Assembly: GCF_019805165.1 (NCBI RefSeq)
Contig: NZ_RWIJ01000037.1
Coordinates: forward strand, 1 to 55,200
DNA: 55,200 nucleotides
Source of the DNA: Azospirillum sp. 412522
GTDB lineage: Bacteria > Pseudomonadota > Alphaproteobacteria > Azospirillales > Azospirillaceae
Direction: 5' to 3'
Part shown: positions 44,860-52,688 of the stretch, piece after piece
Numbering within the stretch: the first letter of the stretch is position 1
Layout of the letters: every line of letters starts with the position of its first letter
Notes under the pieces: generated by a model
Database searches by the model: none
Told to the model about the DNA's origin: nothing
What the model saw: only the letters and a program-made list of their open reading frames with translations
Made by a program: the position numbers and the translations under genes

Positions 44860-44889
44860 AAACGCCCCGGCCGACCGGCCGGGGCGTTT
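44860..44889 (-). terminator. terminator of the Tim44-like gene
   Basis: Perfect 13-bp stem AAACGCCCCGGCC / GGCCGGGGCGTTT around a 4-base loop. On the minus strand it follows the stop at 44912 by 22 bases and is trailed by TTTTCGTTT. Confidence 0.9.
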
Positions 44890-44911
44890 CGCATTCCTAT
44901 CTCCGCAAGCC

Positions 44912-46018
44912 TCAGCTGGCCTGCTGGATCGCCGACAGCTGCCACTGGCCGCCGCGCTGGCGGACGAAGGTCCACAGCTCGGTCGCCTCGGTCGGCTGCG
45001 AGGCGTTGCCCTCGACCACCCGGCCGCTGGCGCGGTCCTCCGTGACGTCGATCAGCGAGAAGCGCATGGCGACGGTGGCGTATTCCTGCGCCCCTTCGCG
45101 CCAGCCCTCGGCCAGATCGCCCTGGAGCAGGCGGACGTCGCTGACCTTGTTGACGACGCCGCGGCTGCGGTTCTCGGTCAGATCGTCGCTGAAGTAGGAG
45201 AACATCTCCGGCGTCGTCGCGGCGCGCAGGGCGTCGGCATCCTCACGCCCGTAGGCGGTCTGGACAGTGACGAGCAGCCGCTCGAACGACTCGAAGTCGG
45301 CCGGCTGGATGCCGATCTCGTCCGAAGCCTGACGGCGCTGGGCCGGGCCGGCGTTGCCGCCGCCCATCCCCCCGCCCAGGCCGCGGTTGCCCATCGGGTT
45401 GTAGCCGACGTCGGCCGCGTCGCGGTTCATCTGCCCACCCTGCGGACCGCCGGCATAGGCCGGCCGGTTCCCGCCCATCTGGCTACCGAGGGGGCCGCCA
45501 CCGGCCGCGGTGTTCGCCGTCTGCGAGCGGTTGCGGAAGAAGCGCATGGCCAGCCGGACCAGGAAGACGACCAGCAGGATCTGCAGCAGGAAGCCCAGGA
45601 TGCCGGCGAAGCTGCCCAAGCCCTCGAAGAAGCCGCCGCCGAACAGCATCGCGCCGATGCCGGCGCCGATCAGGCCGCCCATCAGGCCCGACATGAAGCC
45701 GCCGCCGAAGAAGCCGCGCGAGGGGGCAGCCGCCGGAGCGGTGGCCGCGGCGCCGGGGCGCTGCATGCCGGGCGACGCCGCCGGGGCGGTGGAGCGCTCC
45801 ATCGGCGACACGGCGTTGGGGGCGGTGCTGGTGGCGGCCGGCGCCTCGGTGGTGCGGCTGCCGCGGCTGCCGGAGGAGCTGCTCTTGCCGGCGCGGGCGT
45901 CGGCGGTGCCGGCGGCCAGCGCCATCACCAGCGCAACCGCCACGGCGGTCGCGGCGCGGGCGCCGCGCTTGGTGTGGGAGGTGGCGGAAAGGCTCGAAGG
46001 TCGGGTCTTCTCGCTCAT
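44912..46018 (-). CDS. Tim44-like domain membrane protein
   Basis: A 368-residue protein. The N-terminal hydrophobic segment (AATAVAVALVMALAAGTADARA) looks like a signal or anchor. A Ser/Ala/Pro-rich stretch is followed by a glycine-rich hydrophobic region (GFMSGLMGGLIGAGIGAMLFG) and a membrane helix (ILGFLLQILLVVFLVRLAMRFF), a Gly/Met/Asn-rich linker, and a C-terminal Tim44/Lol-like domain (from about FESFERLLVTVQTAYGREDADAL to WTFVRQRGGQWQLSAIQQ). Bacterial Tim44-domain proteins are of uncertain role. The first Met (46039) is possible but the ATG at 46018 is preferred. The gene lies between two inverted composite repeats. Confidence 0.88.
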   Translation of the reverse strand: MSEKTRPSSLSATSHTKRGARAATAVAVALVMALAAGTADARAGKSSSSGSRGSRTTEAPAATSTAPNAVSPMERSTAPAASPGMQRPGAAATAPAAAPSRGFFGGGFMSGLMGGLIGAGIGAMLFGGGFFEGLGSFAGILGFLLQILLVVFLVRLAMRFFRNRSQTANTAAGGGPLGSQMGGNRPAYAGGPQGGQMNRDAADVGYNPMGNRGLGGGMGGGNAGPAQRRQASDEIGIQPADFESFERLLVTVQTAYGREDADALRAATTPEMFSYFSDDLTENRSRGVVNKVSDVRLLQGDLAEGWREGAQEYATVAMRFSLIDVTEDRASGRVVEGNASQPTEATELWTFVRQRGGQWQLSAIQQAS

Positions 46019-46076
46019 GATCGTGCTCGCTTGTCGCATCTGGTCTGTTGTCCAGCCTTGCCAGATGGGGGTGGTC

Positions 46077-46109
46077 CCGCCTCCGTTTAAGAGGCGGTCT
46101 CACTTTTTT
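46077..46109 (+). other. hairpin with T-run, antisense to the Tim44/S4 genes
   Basis: CCGCCTC-CGTTTAA-GAGGCGG (46077-46097), followed on the plus strand by TCTCAC and six T (46104-46109). It resembles an intrinsic terminator for plus-strand transcription although no plus-strand gene ends here. It lies between the S4 gene stop and the Tim44-like gene start. Confidence 0.45.
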
Positions 46110-46132
46110 CGAGCAACAATCAGCATCGCTGC

Positions 46133-46564
46133 CTAATCGGTCTCATTTTGCCAGGCATCGCCCATCGGCCCGTCCCCTTGCAGGGCGTCGATGGCCCGCC
46201 GGTCGCGCTTGGTCGGCCGCCCGGCGCCCGGCTGCTGGACCGGGGCGCGGTAGGGGTCCTGAAGCCGCTCCTCCGGCACCGGCGGGGCCAGATCCTCGTA
46301 CAACGCCTGGGCCTCCGGCGCCGGCCCGCGGCGGCTGCCCAAGGCCACCACCTTGATGACGCGGATGTGCCGCCCCTGGGCGAAGGTCAGCACGTCGCCC
46401 GGCTTCACCGCCGCATGCGCCTTGGTCACGACCGCCCCCGACAGCCGGACGCCCCCGTCGTTGCACAGCTTGGCGGCGAGGCTGCGCGTCTTGAAGAAGC
46501 GCGCATACCAGAGCCACTTGTCGATCCGCAGCCGGCCGGGGTTGGAGTCTTCGGTGTCGGTCAT
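46133..46564 (-). CDS. S4-domain RNA-binding protein (HslR/Hsp15-like)
   Basis: A 143-residue protein with an N-terminal S4 domain: RLRIDKWLWYARFFKTRSLAAKLCNDGGVRLSGAVVTKAHAAVKPGDVLTF. The pattern matches Hsp15 (HslR), which binds stalled 50S-peptidyl-tRNA complexes in E. coli. The C-terminal part is basic with proline and glutamine, probably flexible. In related bacteria this gene often sits directly next to the SUV3-like helicase gene; here a composite repeat of about 170 bases separates them. Confidence 0.9.
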   Translation of the reverse strand: MTDTEDSNPGRLRIDKWLWYARFFKTRSLAAKLCNDGGVRLSGAVVTKAHAAVKPGDVLTFAQGRHIRVIKVVALGSRRGPAPEAQALYEDLAPPVPEERLQDPYRAPVQQPGAGRPTKRDRRAIDALQGDGPMGDAWQNETD

Positions 46565-46586
46565 CGCGCGACCTCCGCCCAGGATC

Positions 46587-46758
46587 CCCTCTCCCCCCCG
46601 CTCACGCGCAAACGGAGTTTGCCCTGACGCGACAGGCGGACCAAAGGTCCGCCGAAAGCGGGGAGAGGGTTAGGGTGAGGGGGACGCGTGGCGAGGATTC
46701 TCGGGAAGGTACGCCGTGCATCCCCCTCACCCCGACCCTCTCCCCGGGGGGGAGAGGG
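46587..46758 (-). repeat. composite palindromic repeat, type II, copy C (inverted)
   Basis: Reverse-oriented relative of copy B. The core (46587-46669) has the outer stem CCCTCTCCCC / GGGGAGAGGG, a perfect GGCGGACC-AAA-GGTCCGCC hairpin (46635-46653) and a GCGCAAAC-GGA-GTTTGCCC hairpin (46606-46624) with one mismatch. The composite arm runs to 46758 and shares with B the block containing TTAGGGTGAGGGGG. It lies between the helicase and S4 genes. Confidence 0.88.
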
Positions 46759-46806
46759 GGAAAAGTCCCTGATCGGCTGTGCGTTCATTCCACTCCCCAC
46801 ACTTAT

Positions 46807-49332
46807 TCACATCCCCGACAGCTGCCGCAGCTTGGCGAACGGATGGTCCTGGTTCGTCGGCTTCTCGCGCCGCTGCCGGTTCATCTGCGGGCGCCTGCGC
46901 TTCCAGGTCACCGCGCCATCCTCGGCCACCATCCGCAGATAGCCGAGCCCGGCCAGCACCGCCCCCAGCTCCTCGGCCGACAGCCCGACGCGCTGGCCGA
47001 GCGCCACCTCGCGGATCGGCGCATTCGCCTTGGACGCGGTCAGCAGCTCCGTCTCCAGCCGGTCGAGCATGTCGACACGCAACGCCCGTCCGCCCGCCAG
47101 CGGATAGCCGATGGCTTCCCAGAAGGCCGGCGGCGCGCCGCCCTCCTTCACCGGCGGCGCCTCGACCGACACCCGGCCGGGCGGCGGGATCGGCACCGGC
47201 AAGGAATGGCCCTTCGCCACCGCCCACAGCAGCCCGCGCAGGGTCACCGCCGCCGGCTTGGCCAGTGCCGTCAGATAGAGGTGCGACACCCCCAGCCGGA
47301 CGCCCAGCTTCGTCAGCGCCTTGCGGTCCTCGCGCTCCAGCCGCTCGACCATGTCGGCGACGGGCTGCCGCGGCAGCACCCCCAGCCCCTCGACCAGCTG
47401 GAAGGCCAGACCGCGCCCGGCGCCGGACAGGCCCTCGGCGGCGGACAGCGCGAACAGCGGCTTCAGCCGGGCGGCGATGTGGTCCTTCAGCCAGCGTTCC
47501 AGCCGCGCCCGCACCCGCTCGCGCTGGGCCTGGTCCAGCATGCCCTCGTCGAACGGCACCACCAGCGGCGCCAGCACCGACGGCCCGGCCGCCAGCCGCG
47601 CCACCGGCAAGCTGTCCGCGCTCAGCACCCCGTCCGGCCCCAGCGCGAAAACGTCGTCCGGCTCCGCCTCGAAGGCGCGCAGCCGCTTGGCCAGCTCGTC
47701 GCGCAGGGCCCGCCGGGCGGCGGTCAGCAGCGACTTCGCCTCGTCGGAGCGGTCGGGCGCGTCCGGCACGAAGCGGAAGCCCTCCAGCCGGCCGACGACA
47801 TGCCCCTCCACCACCACCTCGCCGTCGGCGCGCACGCCGCCCAGCAGCGAGCGCCCGTCCTTCAGCGTCCGCGCCAGCGTGGCGGAGCGGCGGTCGATGA
47901 ATCGCTGGGTCAGCCGCTCGTGCAGGGCGTCGGACAGCCGGTCCTCGATGGTCCGGGTGCGCTCCTGCCAGTGCAGCGGGTCCTTCAGCCAGTTCGGCCG
48001 GTTGGAGATGTAGGTCCAGGTGCGGATATGGGCGATGCGGGCGACCAGCGCGTCGATGTCGCCCTCGGTGCGGTCGAGGCGGGCGATCTGCTTCGCCACC
48101 CAGTCGTCGTCCAGCCGGCGCAGGGGGCCGCGCAGGCTGCGGAAGACCTGTCCCAGCAGTTTGGTATGGGCGTCCGACAGCACCTTGCGGAAGTCGGGGA
48201 CCTGACAGACCTCCCACAGAAGCTTGACGGCGTCGCGGCCGCGGGCGAGGTCCATGATCTCGGGATCGCGAACCAGCGCCTGCAGGGCCAGATGGTCGTC
48301 GGCCTCGCGCACGCGGGACAGTTCCTGGATCGGCGCCCGTTCCTCCAGCGACTTCAGCAGGAAGCCCGGCGTGTCGAAGCGCAGGTCGCTGTTGCGCCAG
48401 GACAGTCCCTTGACCGTCTCGAACTCGTGGTTCTCGACGCGGCTGACGAGGTCGGCGTCCAGTTCCCCCACCTCGTCGGTGGTGCCAAAGGTGCCGTCGC
48501 GCATGTGGCGGCCGGCGCGCCCGGCGATCTGCGCCACCTCGGCGGGGCGCAGCCGGCGCGGGGCGAAGCCGTCGAACTTGACGATGCGGGCGAAGGCGAC
48601 ATGGTCGACGTCCATGTTCAGCCCCATGCCGATGGCGTCGGTCGCCACCAGGTAATCGACCTCGCCCGCCTGATAGAGCCCGACCTGGGCGTTGCGGGTG
48701 CGCGGGCTGAGCGCCCCCAGCACCACCGCGGTGCCGCCGCGCTGGCGCCGGATCATCTCGGCGATGGAATAGACGTCGGTGGCGGAGAAGGCGACGACGG
48801 CCGAACGCGGCGGCAGCCGCGTCAGCTTCCTGTAGCCGGCATAGGTCAGCTGCGAGAAGCGCGGTCGGCTGACGAACTCCGCCTTCGGTACCAGCCGGCG
48901 GATCATCGGCTGCATCGAATCGGATCCCAGCACCATCGTCTCGACCATGCCGCGGGCGTTCAGCAGCCGGTCGGTGAAGATGTGGCCGCGCTCGGGATCG
49001 GCGCAGAGCTGGATTTCGTCCACCGCCAGGAAATCGACCGCGCGGTCCAGCGGCATCGATTCGACGGTGCAGACCCAGTAGGACGGGTTGGGGGGCAGGA
49101 TCTTCTCCTCCCCCGTCACCAGCGCGACCGCGTTCCGGCCCTTGATCGAGACGATGCGGTCGTAATTCTCCCGCGCCAGCAGGCGCAGGGGAAAGCCGAT
49201 CATTCCGGACCGGTGACCGAGCATCCGCTCGATCGCCAGATAGGTCTTGCCGGTGTTGGTCGGCCCCAGCACGGCGACCACACGGCCCCCCCGCCCGAGA
49301 CCGCCGCCCGCCGAAGCGTGAGAGGACGTCAT
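46807..49332 (-). CDS. SUV3-like superfamily 2 helicase
   Basis: An 841-residue helicase-related protein of the type found beside S4-domain genes in alphaproteobacteria and related to mitochondrial RNA helicase SUV3. Motif I is LGPTNTGKTY (about 22-31), motif II VDEIQLCADPERGH, motif III VAFSATDVYSI, and motif VI AQIAGRAGRHMRDG. The C-terminal half is a long Ala/Arg/Leu-rich region with many helices and a final basic tail (TWKRRRPQMNRQRREKP). Likely substrate is RNA or RNA-DNA, inferred from SUV3; in this bacterial family the role is not established. The stop is 48 bases from repeat C. Confidence 0.9.
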   Translation of the reverse strand: MTSSHASAGGGLGRGGRVVAVLGPTNTGKTYLAIERMLGHRSGMIGFPLRLLARENYDRIVSIKGRNAVALVTGEEKILPPNPSYWVCTVESMPLDRAVDFLAVDEIQLCADPERGHIFTDRLLNARGMVETMVLGSDSMQPMIRRLVPKAEFVSRPRFSQLTYAGYRKLTRLPPRSAVVAFSATDVYSIAEMIRRQRGGTAVVLGALSPRTRNAQVGLYQAGEVDYLVATDAIGMGLNMDVDHVAFARIVKFDGFAPRRLRPAEVAQIAGRAGRHMRDGTFGTTDEVGELDADLVSRVENHEFETVKGLSWRNSDLRFDTPGFLLKSLEERAPIQELSRVREADDHLALQALVRDPEIMDLARGRDAVKLLWEVCQVPDFRKVLSDAHTKLLGQVFRSLRGPLRRLDDDWVAKQIARLDRTEGDIDALVARIAHIRTWTYISNRPNWLKDPLHWQERTRTIEDRLSDALHERLTQRFIDRRSATLARTLKDGRSLLGGVRADGEVVVEGHVVGRLEGFRFVPDAPDRSDEAKSLLTAARRALRDELAKRLRAFEAEPDDVFALGPDGVLSADSLPVARLAAGPSVLAPLVVPFDEGMLDQAQRERVRARLERWLKDHIAARLKPLFALSAAEGLSGAGRGLAFQLVEGLGVLPRQPVADMVERLEREDRKALTKLGVRLGVSHLYLTALAKPAAVTLRGLLWAVAKGHSLPVPIPPPGRVSVEAPPVKEGGAPPAFWEAIGYPLAGGRALRVDMLDRLETELLTASKANAPIREVALGQRVGLSAEELGAVLAGLGYLRMVAEDGAVTWKRRRPQMNRQRREKPTNQDHPFAKLRQLSGM

Positions 49333-49397
49333 AAGGGTAAGCTTTGGGGTGCGGGAGGCCGCAATGCAAGCGGCGGCTTGTCTTTATGGCCATCTGT

Positions 49398-49480
49398 CCC
49401 TCTCCCGCCTCTCGCACAGACTTCGTTTGTGCTGCCGGCGTCAGGCGGATCGAAGATCCGCTGATAGCCCCGGGAGAGGG
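49398..49480 (-). repeat. two-hairpin palindromic repeat, type I, copy D (inverted)
   Basis: Reverse-oriented relative of copy A: CCCTCTCCC (49398-49406) / GGGAGAGGG (49472-49480), GCACAGAC-TTC-GTTTGTGC (49414-49432, one G-T pair) and GCGGATC-GAA-GATCCGC (49445-49461). It lies in the 265-base gap upstream of the helicase gene start. Confidence 0.88.
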
Positions 49481-49499
49481 CGTTTTTCCCAGAAACGAC

Positions 49500-49532
49500 A
49501 AGGGCCGCCGAATGGGGGATTCGGCGGCCCTT
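49500..49532 (-). terminator. terminator hairpin of the Spy-like gene
   Basis: Perfect 14-bp stem AAGGGCCGCCGAAT / ATTCGGCGGCCCTT around a 5-base loop, 65 bases after the stop of the minus-strand gene at 49598. The U-run is poor (CTTGTCGTTT). Confidence 0.65.
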
Positions 49533-49597
49533 AGTCTCACGGCGGCTGCGTTGGGGGGCTTGGGAGCGCCGCCGGGAGCCTGTTTCCTTCTGTTACG

Positions 49598-50197
49598 TTA
49601 GCCCTTCGGCGGCTCCTGCGGTGCCGGACCCGGGCCGGGGCCCTTGCCCGGGCCCATCCCGTGATGGCGCGGACCGTCATGGTCCCAGCCGCCCGGACCG
49701 CCATGGTGCGGACCCATCCGGCCACCCATGCCGCCCGGACCCGGGTTCAGCATGCGGTCGGCCTGCTTCTGCTGGTCGGGCGTCAGCTGGGCGTAGAGGT
49801 CGGTCAGGGCCGGGCGGATGGTCTGGACCTGCTGCAGGTGGGCCTGCATCATCTGTTCGGCGCGTTCCAGGCGCTGCGGCAGGGCCGGCGGCGGCGGGGT
49901 GTCCTTGAACTTCACGCACAGGTCCTGCGTCGGCTTCAGGCTGGAGCGGGCCGCGTCGGCGAACTTGGTCCAGGCGGCGCGCTGCTGCTCGGTGATGTTC
50001 AGCTTCTTCTCCGCATAGGCCAGCTTGCCGGCAAGACGGGCCTCCTGGTCCTCGCACATGCGGGCGAAGTGGCGGTCGGGGCCGCCCGGCGGCGGGCCAC
50101 CGGCAGGGCCACCCGCCGGGCCACCCTGGGCGAAGACCGGAACGGCCACGCCGAGACCGGCGACCAGCAGGGCGGACGTCAGAAGGGCGCGTTTCAT
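49598..50197 (-). CDS. Spy/CpxP-like periplasmic LTXXQ protein
   Basis: A 199-residue exported protein: signal peptide KRALLTSALLVAGLGVAVPVFAQ, a Gly/Pro-rich segment, then an all-helical Spy/CpxP-like core with the LTxxQ-type repeats LNITEQQRAAWTKFADAARS and LTPDQQKQADRML. The C-terminal tail is Gly/His/Pro-rich (GPHHGGPGGWDHDGPRHHG), which suggests metal binding. In E. coli, CpxP and Spy are periplasmic chaperones induced by envelope stress, and CpxP is divergent from cpxRA. Here too the gene is divergent from an OmpR-family regulator and kinase. Confidence 0.88.
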   Translation of the reverse strand: MKRALLTSALLVAGLGVAVPVFAQGGPAGGPAGGPPPGGPDRHFARMCEDQEARLAGKLAYAEKKLNITEQQRAAWTKFADAARSSLKPTQDLCVKFKDTPPPPALPQRLERAEQMMQAHLQQVQTIRPALTDLYAQLTPDQQKQADRMLNPGPGGMGGRMGPHHGGPGGWDHDGPRHHGMGPGKGPGPGPAPQEPPKG

Positions 50198-50351
50198 GGT
50201 ATCGACTCCTCGGTGTGTTGGTGCTGTCTAAACCCCGGATGGAAGGGGCTTATTCCGTTGGGACGCTGCCGGCGGGGGCGCCGCCGCTGTCCCGATGACC
50301 AGACGATGGGCCCCGAACGTTGCGGTCGAATGTCCGCAAACCGGTCATTTG

Positions 50352-50394
50352 GTAACAGAGTGTAACCGCCCGGCCCCCCGTAACCCGGCGTTAC
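50352..50394 (+). promoter_or_regulatory. CpxR-like operator: GTAAC-N5-GTAAC and GTAAC-N5-GTTAC
   Basis: GTAAC at 50352-50356 and 50362-50366 (direct repeat, 5-base spacer), then GTAAC at 50380-50384 and GTTAC at 50390-50394 (inverted, 5-base spacer). The E. coli CpxR box is a GTAAA-N5-GTAAA-type direct repeat. The sites lie between the divergent Spy-like gene and the regulator gene, the expected position for autoregulation and co-control. Confidence 0.7.
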
Positions 50395-50439
50395 ACATTT
50401 CCCCTTCACGCCCGGCGCGCCCCGCCCGATCATGGGGCC

Positions 50440-51183
50440 ATGGACCGCACGCCCCACCTCCTCGTCGTCGACGACGACCGCGAAATCCGCTCCCTCGTCG
50501 CCCAGTTCCTGACCAAGCACGGCTTCCGGGTCACCGGGGTCAAGGACGGGGCGGAGATGATGCGCACGCTCGACGGCGCCCGCGTCGACCTGATCGTCCT
50601 CGACCTGATGCTGCCGGGGGAGGACGGGCTGTCGCTCTGCCGCCGCCTGCGCGCGGCGCCGCAGACGGCGCAGACCCCCGTCATCATGCTGACCGCCATG
50701 GGCGAGGAGACCGACCGCATCGTCGGGCTGGAGATGGGCGCCGACGATTACCTGGCGAAGCCCTTCAGCCCGCGCGAGCTGCTGGCCCGCATCAAGGCGG
50801 TGCTGCGCCGCGTCGCCGCCCCGCCGGTGGCGGGCGCCCCGGCGGCGGCCGGCACGGTGCTGCGCTTCGAGGGCTGGTCGCTCGACCTCACCCGGCGCGA
50901 GCTGCGCTCGGCCGACGGCGTGCTGGTCCAGCTCTCGGCCGGCGAATACGACCTGCTGGTCGCCTTCGCCGAGCACCCGCAGCGGGTGCTGACCCGTGAC
51001 CAGCTTCTCGACCTGGCGCGCGGCCGTTCGGCGGTTCCCTTCGACCGCTCCATCGACGTGCAGGTCAGCCGGCTGCGCCGCAAGATCGAACCCGACCCGG
51101 CCGACCCGACGCTGATCAAGACGGTGCGTGGCGGCGGCTATCTCTTCACCGCGTCGGTCGTCACCGGCGGGCCGGCATCATGA
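50440..51183 (+). CDS. OmpR-family response regulator (CpxR-like by context)
   Basis: A 247-residue regulator. The receiver has VVDDDREIRSLV, phospho-acceptor Asp55 in LIVLDLMLPGEDG, and Lys in YLAKPFSPRELLARI. The C-terminal winged helix includes LSAGEYDLLVAFAEHPQRVLTRDQLLD, FDRSIDVQVSRLRRKI and the wing TLIKTVRGGGYLF. The kinase gene overlaps by four bases (ATGA), so the pair is cotranslated. The divergent LTXXQ gene and the GTAAC repeats in between suggest an envelope-stress (Cpx-like) role; by sequence alone the receiver is a general OmpR/PhoB type. Confidence 0.93.
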   Translation: MDRTPHLLVVDDDREIRSLVAQFLTKHGFRVTGVKDGAEMMRTLDGARVDLIVLDLMLPGEDGLSLCRRLRAAPQTAQTPVIMLTAMGEETDRIVGLEMGADDYLAKPFSPRELLARIKAVLRRVAAPPVAGAPAAAGTVLRFEGWSLDLTRRELRSADGVLVQLSAGEYDLLVAFAEHPQRVLTRDQLLDLARGRSAVPFDRSIDVQVSRLRRKIEPDPADPTLIKTVRGGGYLFTASVVTGGPAS

Positions 51184-52679
51184 CTGCCGGGCCGGAAGGG
51201 ACGGCGGGCACCGTGGAGGAGACGGCGTCCGATCCGGCCCGGCGGAAGGAGGCGCGCCGCCGCCGCGCGCTGCGCCGCCTGCGCCTGCGCTTTCCCGACA
51301 GCCTCGCCTCCCGCATCGCGCTGACGGTGGTGCTGGCCCTGCTGCTGACCCAGGCGATCAGCGCGCTGGTCTATCTGACCGACCGCAGCGAGGGGCCGCC
51401 GATCCATGGCCCCAACGTGCTGATCCAGCGCATCACCGCCATCGTCCAGCTGGTGGAAAGCACGCCGCCGCCGGGCCGCGAGCGGCTGGTGCGCGCCATC
51501 GACGACCCGGTCCTGCGCGTCGAGTGGGCCCCCGACCGGCCGCCGCCGCTGGCCCCCAACGCCATCACCAGCGGTCGGTTCGAAGGGCTGAAGCGCCGGC
51601 TGGGCGAGCAGCTCGACACCGCCGAGCGCAACATCCTGGTCGAGGTCCAGCGTCCGCCGCATGACGACGACCGCCCGCGCCCTCCCTTCATGGCCGGCGA
51701 CGAGCCGCGGCGCTGGGGCCCGCATGTCCGGCTGTCGGTTCGGCTCGGCGACGGATCCTGGCTCAGCTTCACCGGCGGCGACCCGCTGCCTGGCCCCTTC
51801 GGCGTCGTCCGCTTCATCCTGTGGATGGCCGCCATCGTCGCGGTGATCCTGCTGGTCTCGCTGCTGGCCGCCCGCCGGGTGACGGCGCCGCTCGCCGGCT
51901 TCGCCGCTGCCGCCGAGCGGCTCAGCGTCGACGGGCAGGCCGAGCCCCTGACGGAGGAAGGCCCGCTGGAACTGCGCGCCGCCACCCGCGCCTTCAACCG
52001 GATGCAGGCGCGCCTCGCCCGCTTCGTCGCCGACCGTACCCAGATGCTGGCGGCGATCGGCCACGACCTGCGCACGCCGATCACCCGCCTGCGCCTGCGC
52101 GCCGAACTGGTCGACGATCCGGAGATGCAGCGCCGGATGCTGGCCGACCTCGACGAGATGGAGACGATGATCTCCGCCACGCTGGCCTTCGCCCGCGACG
52201 ACGCCCAGCGCGAGCCGCGGGGCCGCTTCGACCTCGCCGACCTGCTGCAGAGCCTGTGCGACGACCGCGTCGATTCCGGCCACCGCGCCCTCTACGACGG
52301 CCCCGCCCACGCGGTGGCGGAGGGCCGCCCGGTGGCGCTGCGCCGGGCGCTGGCCAACCTGATGGACAACGCCATCAAGTATGGCGGCGGCTTCACCGTC
52401 CGGCTGGAGACCGGCGCCGAGGGGTCGGGCACCGGCGCCGGCCAGCACCGCCACGCCCTGATCCACATCGACGACGACGGCCCCGGCATCCCGGAGGCGG
52501 AGTTCGAGAAGGTCTTCGCCCCCTTCTACCGGCTGGAGCGCTCGCGCTCCCGCGACACCGGCGGCGTCGGCCTCGGGCTGTCCACCGCCCGCAGCATCAT
52601 CCGCGGCCATGGCGGCGACGTGACGCTGGCGAACCGCGGCGAAGGCGGCCTGCGCGCCACGGTGACGCTGCCGCTGTAA
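51180..52679 (+). CDS. EnvZ/CpxA-like sensor histidine kinase
   Basis: A 499-residue inner-membrane kinase. A basic cytoplasmic N-terminus precedes TM1 (IALTVVLALLLTQAISALVYL), a periplasmic region of about 160 residues rich in Pro, Arg and Asp, TM2 (FILWMAAIVAVILLVSLLAA), HAMP (RRVTAPLAGFAAAAERLSVD), HisKA with phospho-acceptor His295 in MLAAIGHDLRTPITRLRLRA, and the ATPase N-box NLMDNAIKYG, DDDGPGI and GVGLGLSTARSI. The EnvZ-like H-box fits the OmpR-type partner. The ATG overlaps the regulator stop. Confidence 0.93.
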   Translation: MTAGPEGTAGTVEETASDPARRKEARRRRALRRLRLRFPDSLASRIALTVVLALLLTQAISALVYLTDRSEGPPIHGPNVLIQRITAIVQLVESTPPPGRERLVRAIDDPVLRVEWAPDRPPPLAPNAITSGRFEGLKRRLGEQLDTAERNILVEVQRPPHDDDRPRPPFMAGDEPRRWGPHVRLSVRLGDGSWLSFTGGDPLPGPFGVVRFILWMAAIVAVILLVSLLAARRVTAPLAGFAAAAERLSVDGQAEPLTEEGPLELRAATRAFNRMQARLARFVADRTQMLAAIGHDLRTPITRLRLRAELVDDPEMQRRMLADLDEMETMISATLAFARDDAQREPRGRFDLADLLQSLCDDRVDSGHRALYDGPAHAVAEGRPVALRRALANLMDNAIKYGGGFTVRLETGAEGSGTGAGQHRHALIHIDDDGPGIPEAEFEKVFAPFYRLERSRSRDTGGVGLGLSTARSIIRGHGGDVTLANRGEGGLRATVTLPL

Positions 52680-52688
52680 CGCGCAGAT

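Noticed and set aside
46803..46811. TTATTCACA, a match to the DnaA box.
   Set aside because: A single site overlapping the end of the helicase gene, with no cluster and no AT-rich unwinding region; probably chance.
46675..49464. A 929-codon open frame on the plus strand opposite the helicase gene, and similar very long frames opposite the acetyltransferase (17452-19848) and the unknown protein gene (29911-32727).
   Set aside because: They mirror well-supported genes, their translations are Arg/Gly/Gln/His-rich with no domains, and long antisense frames are expected where third codon positions are nearly all G or C.
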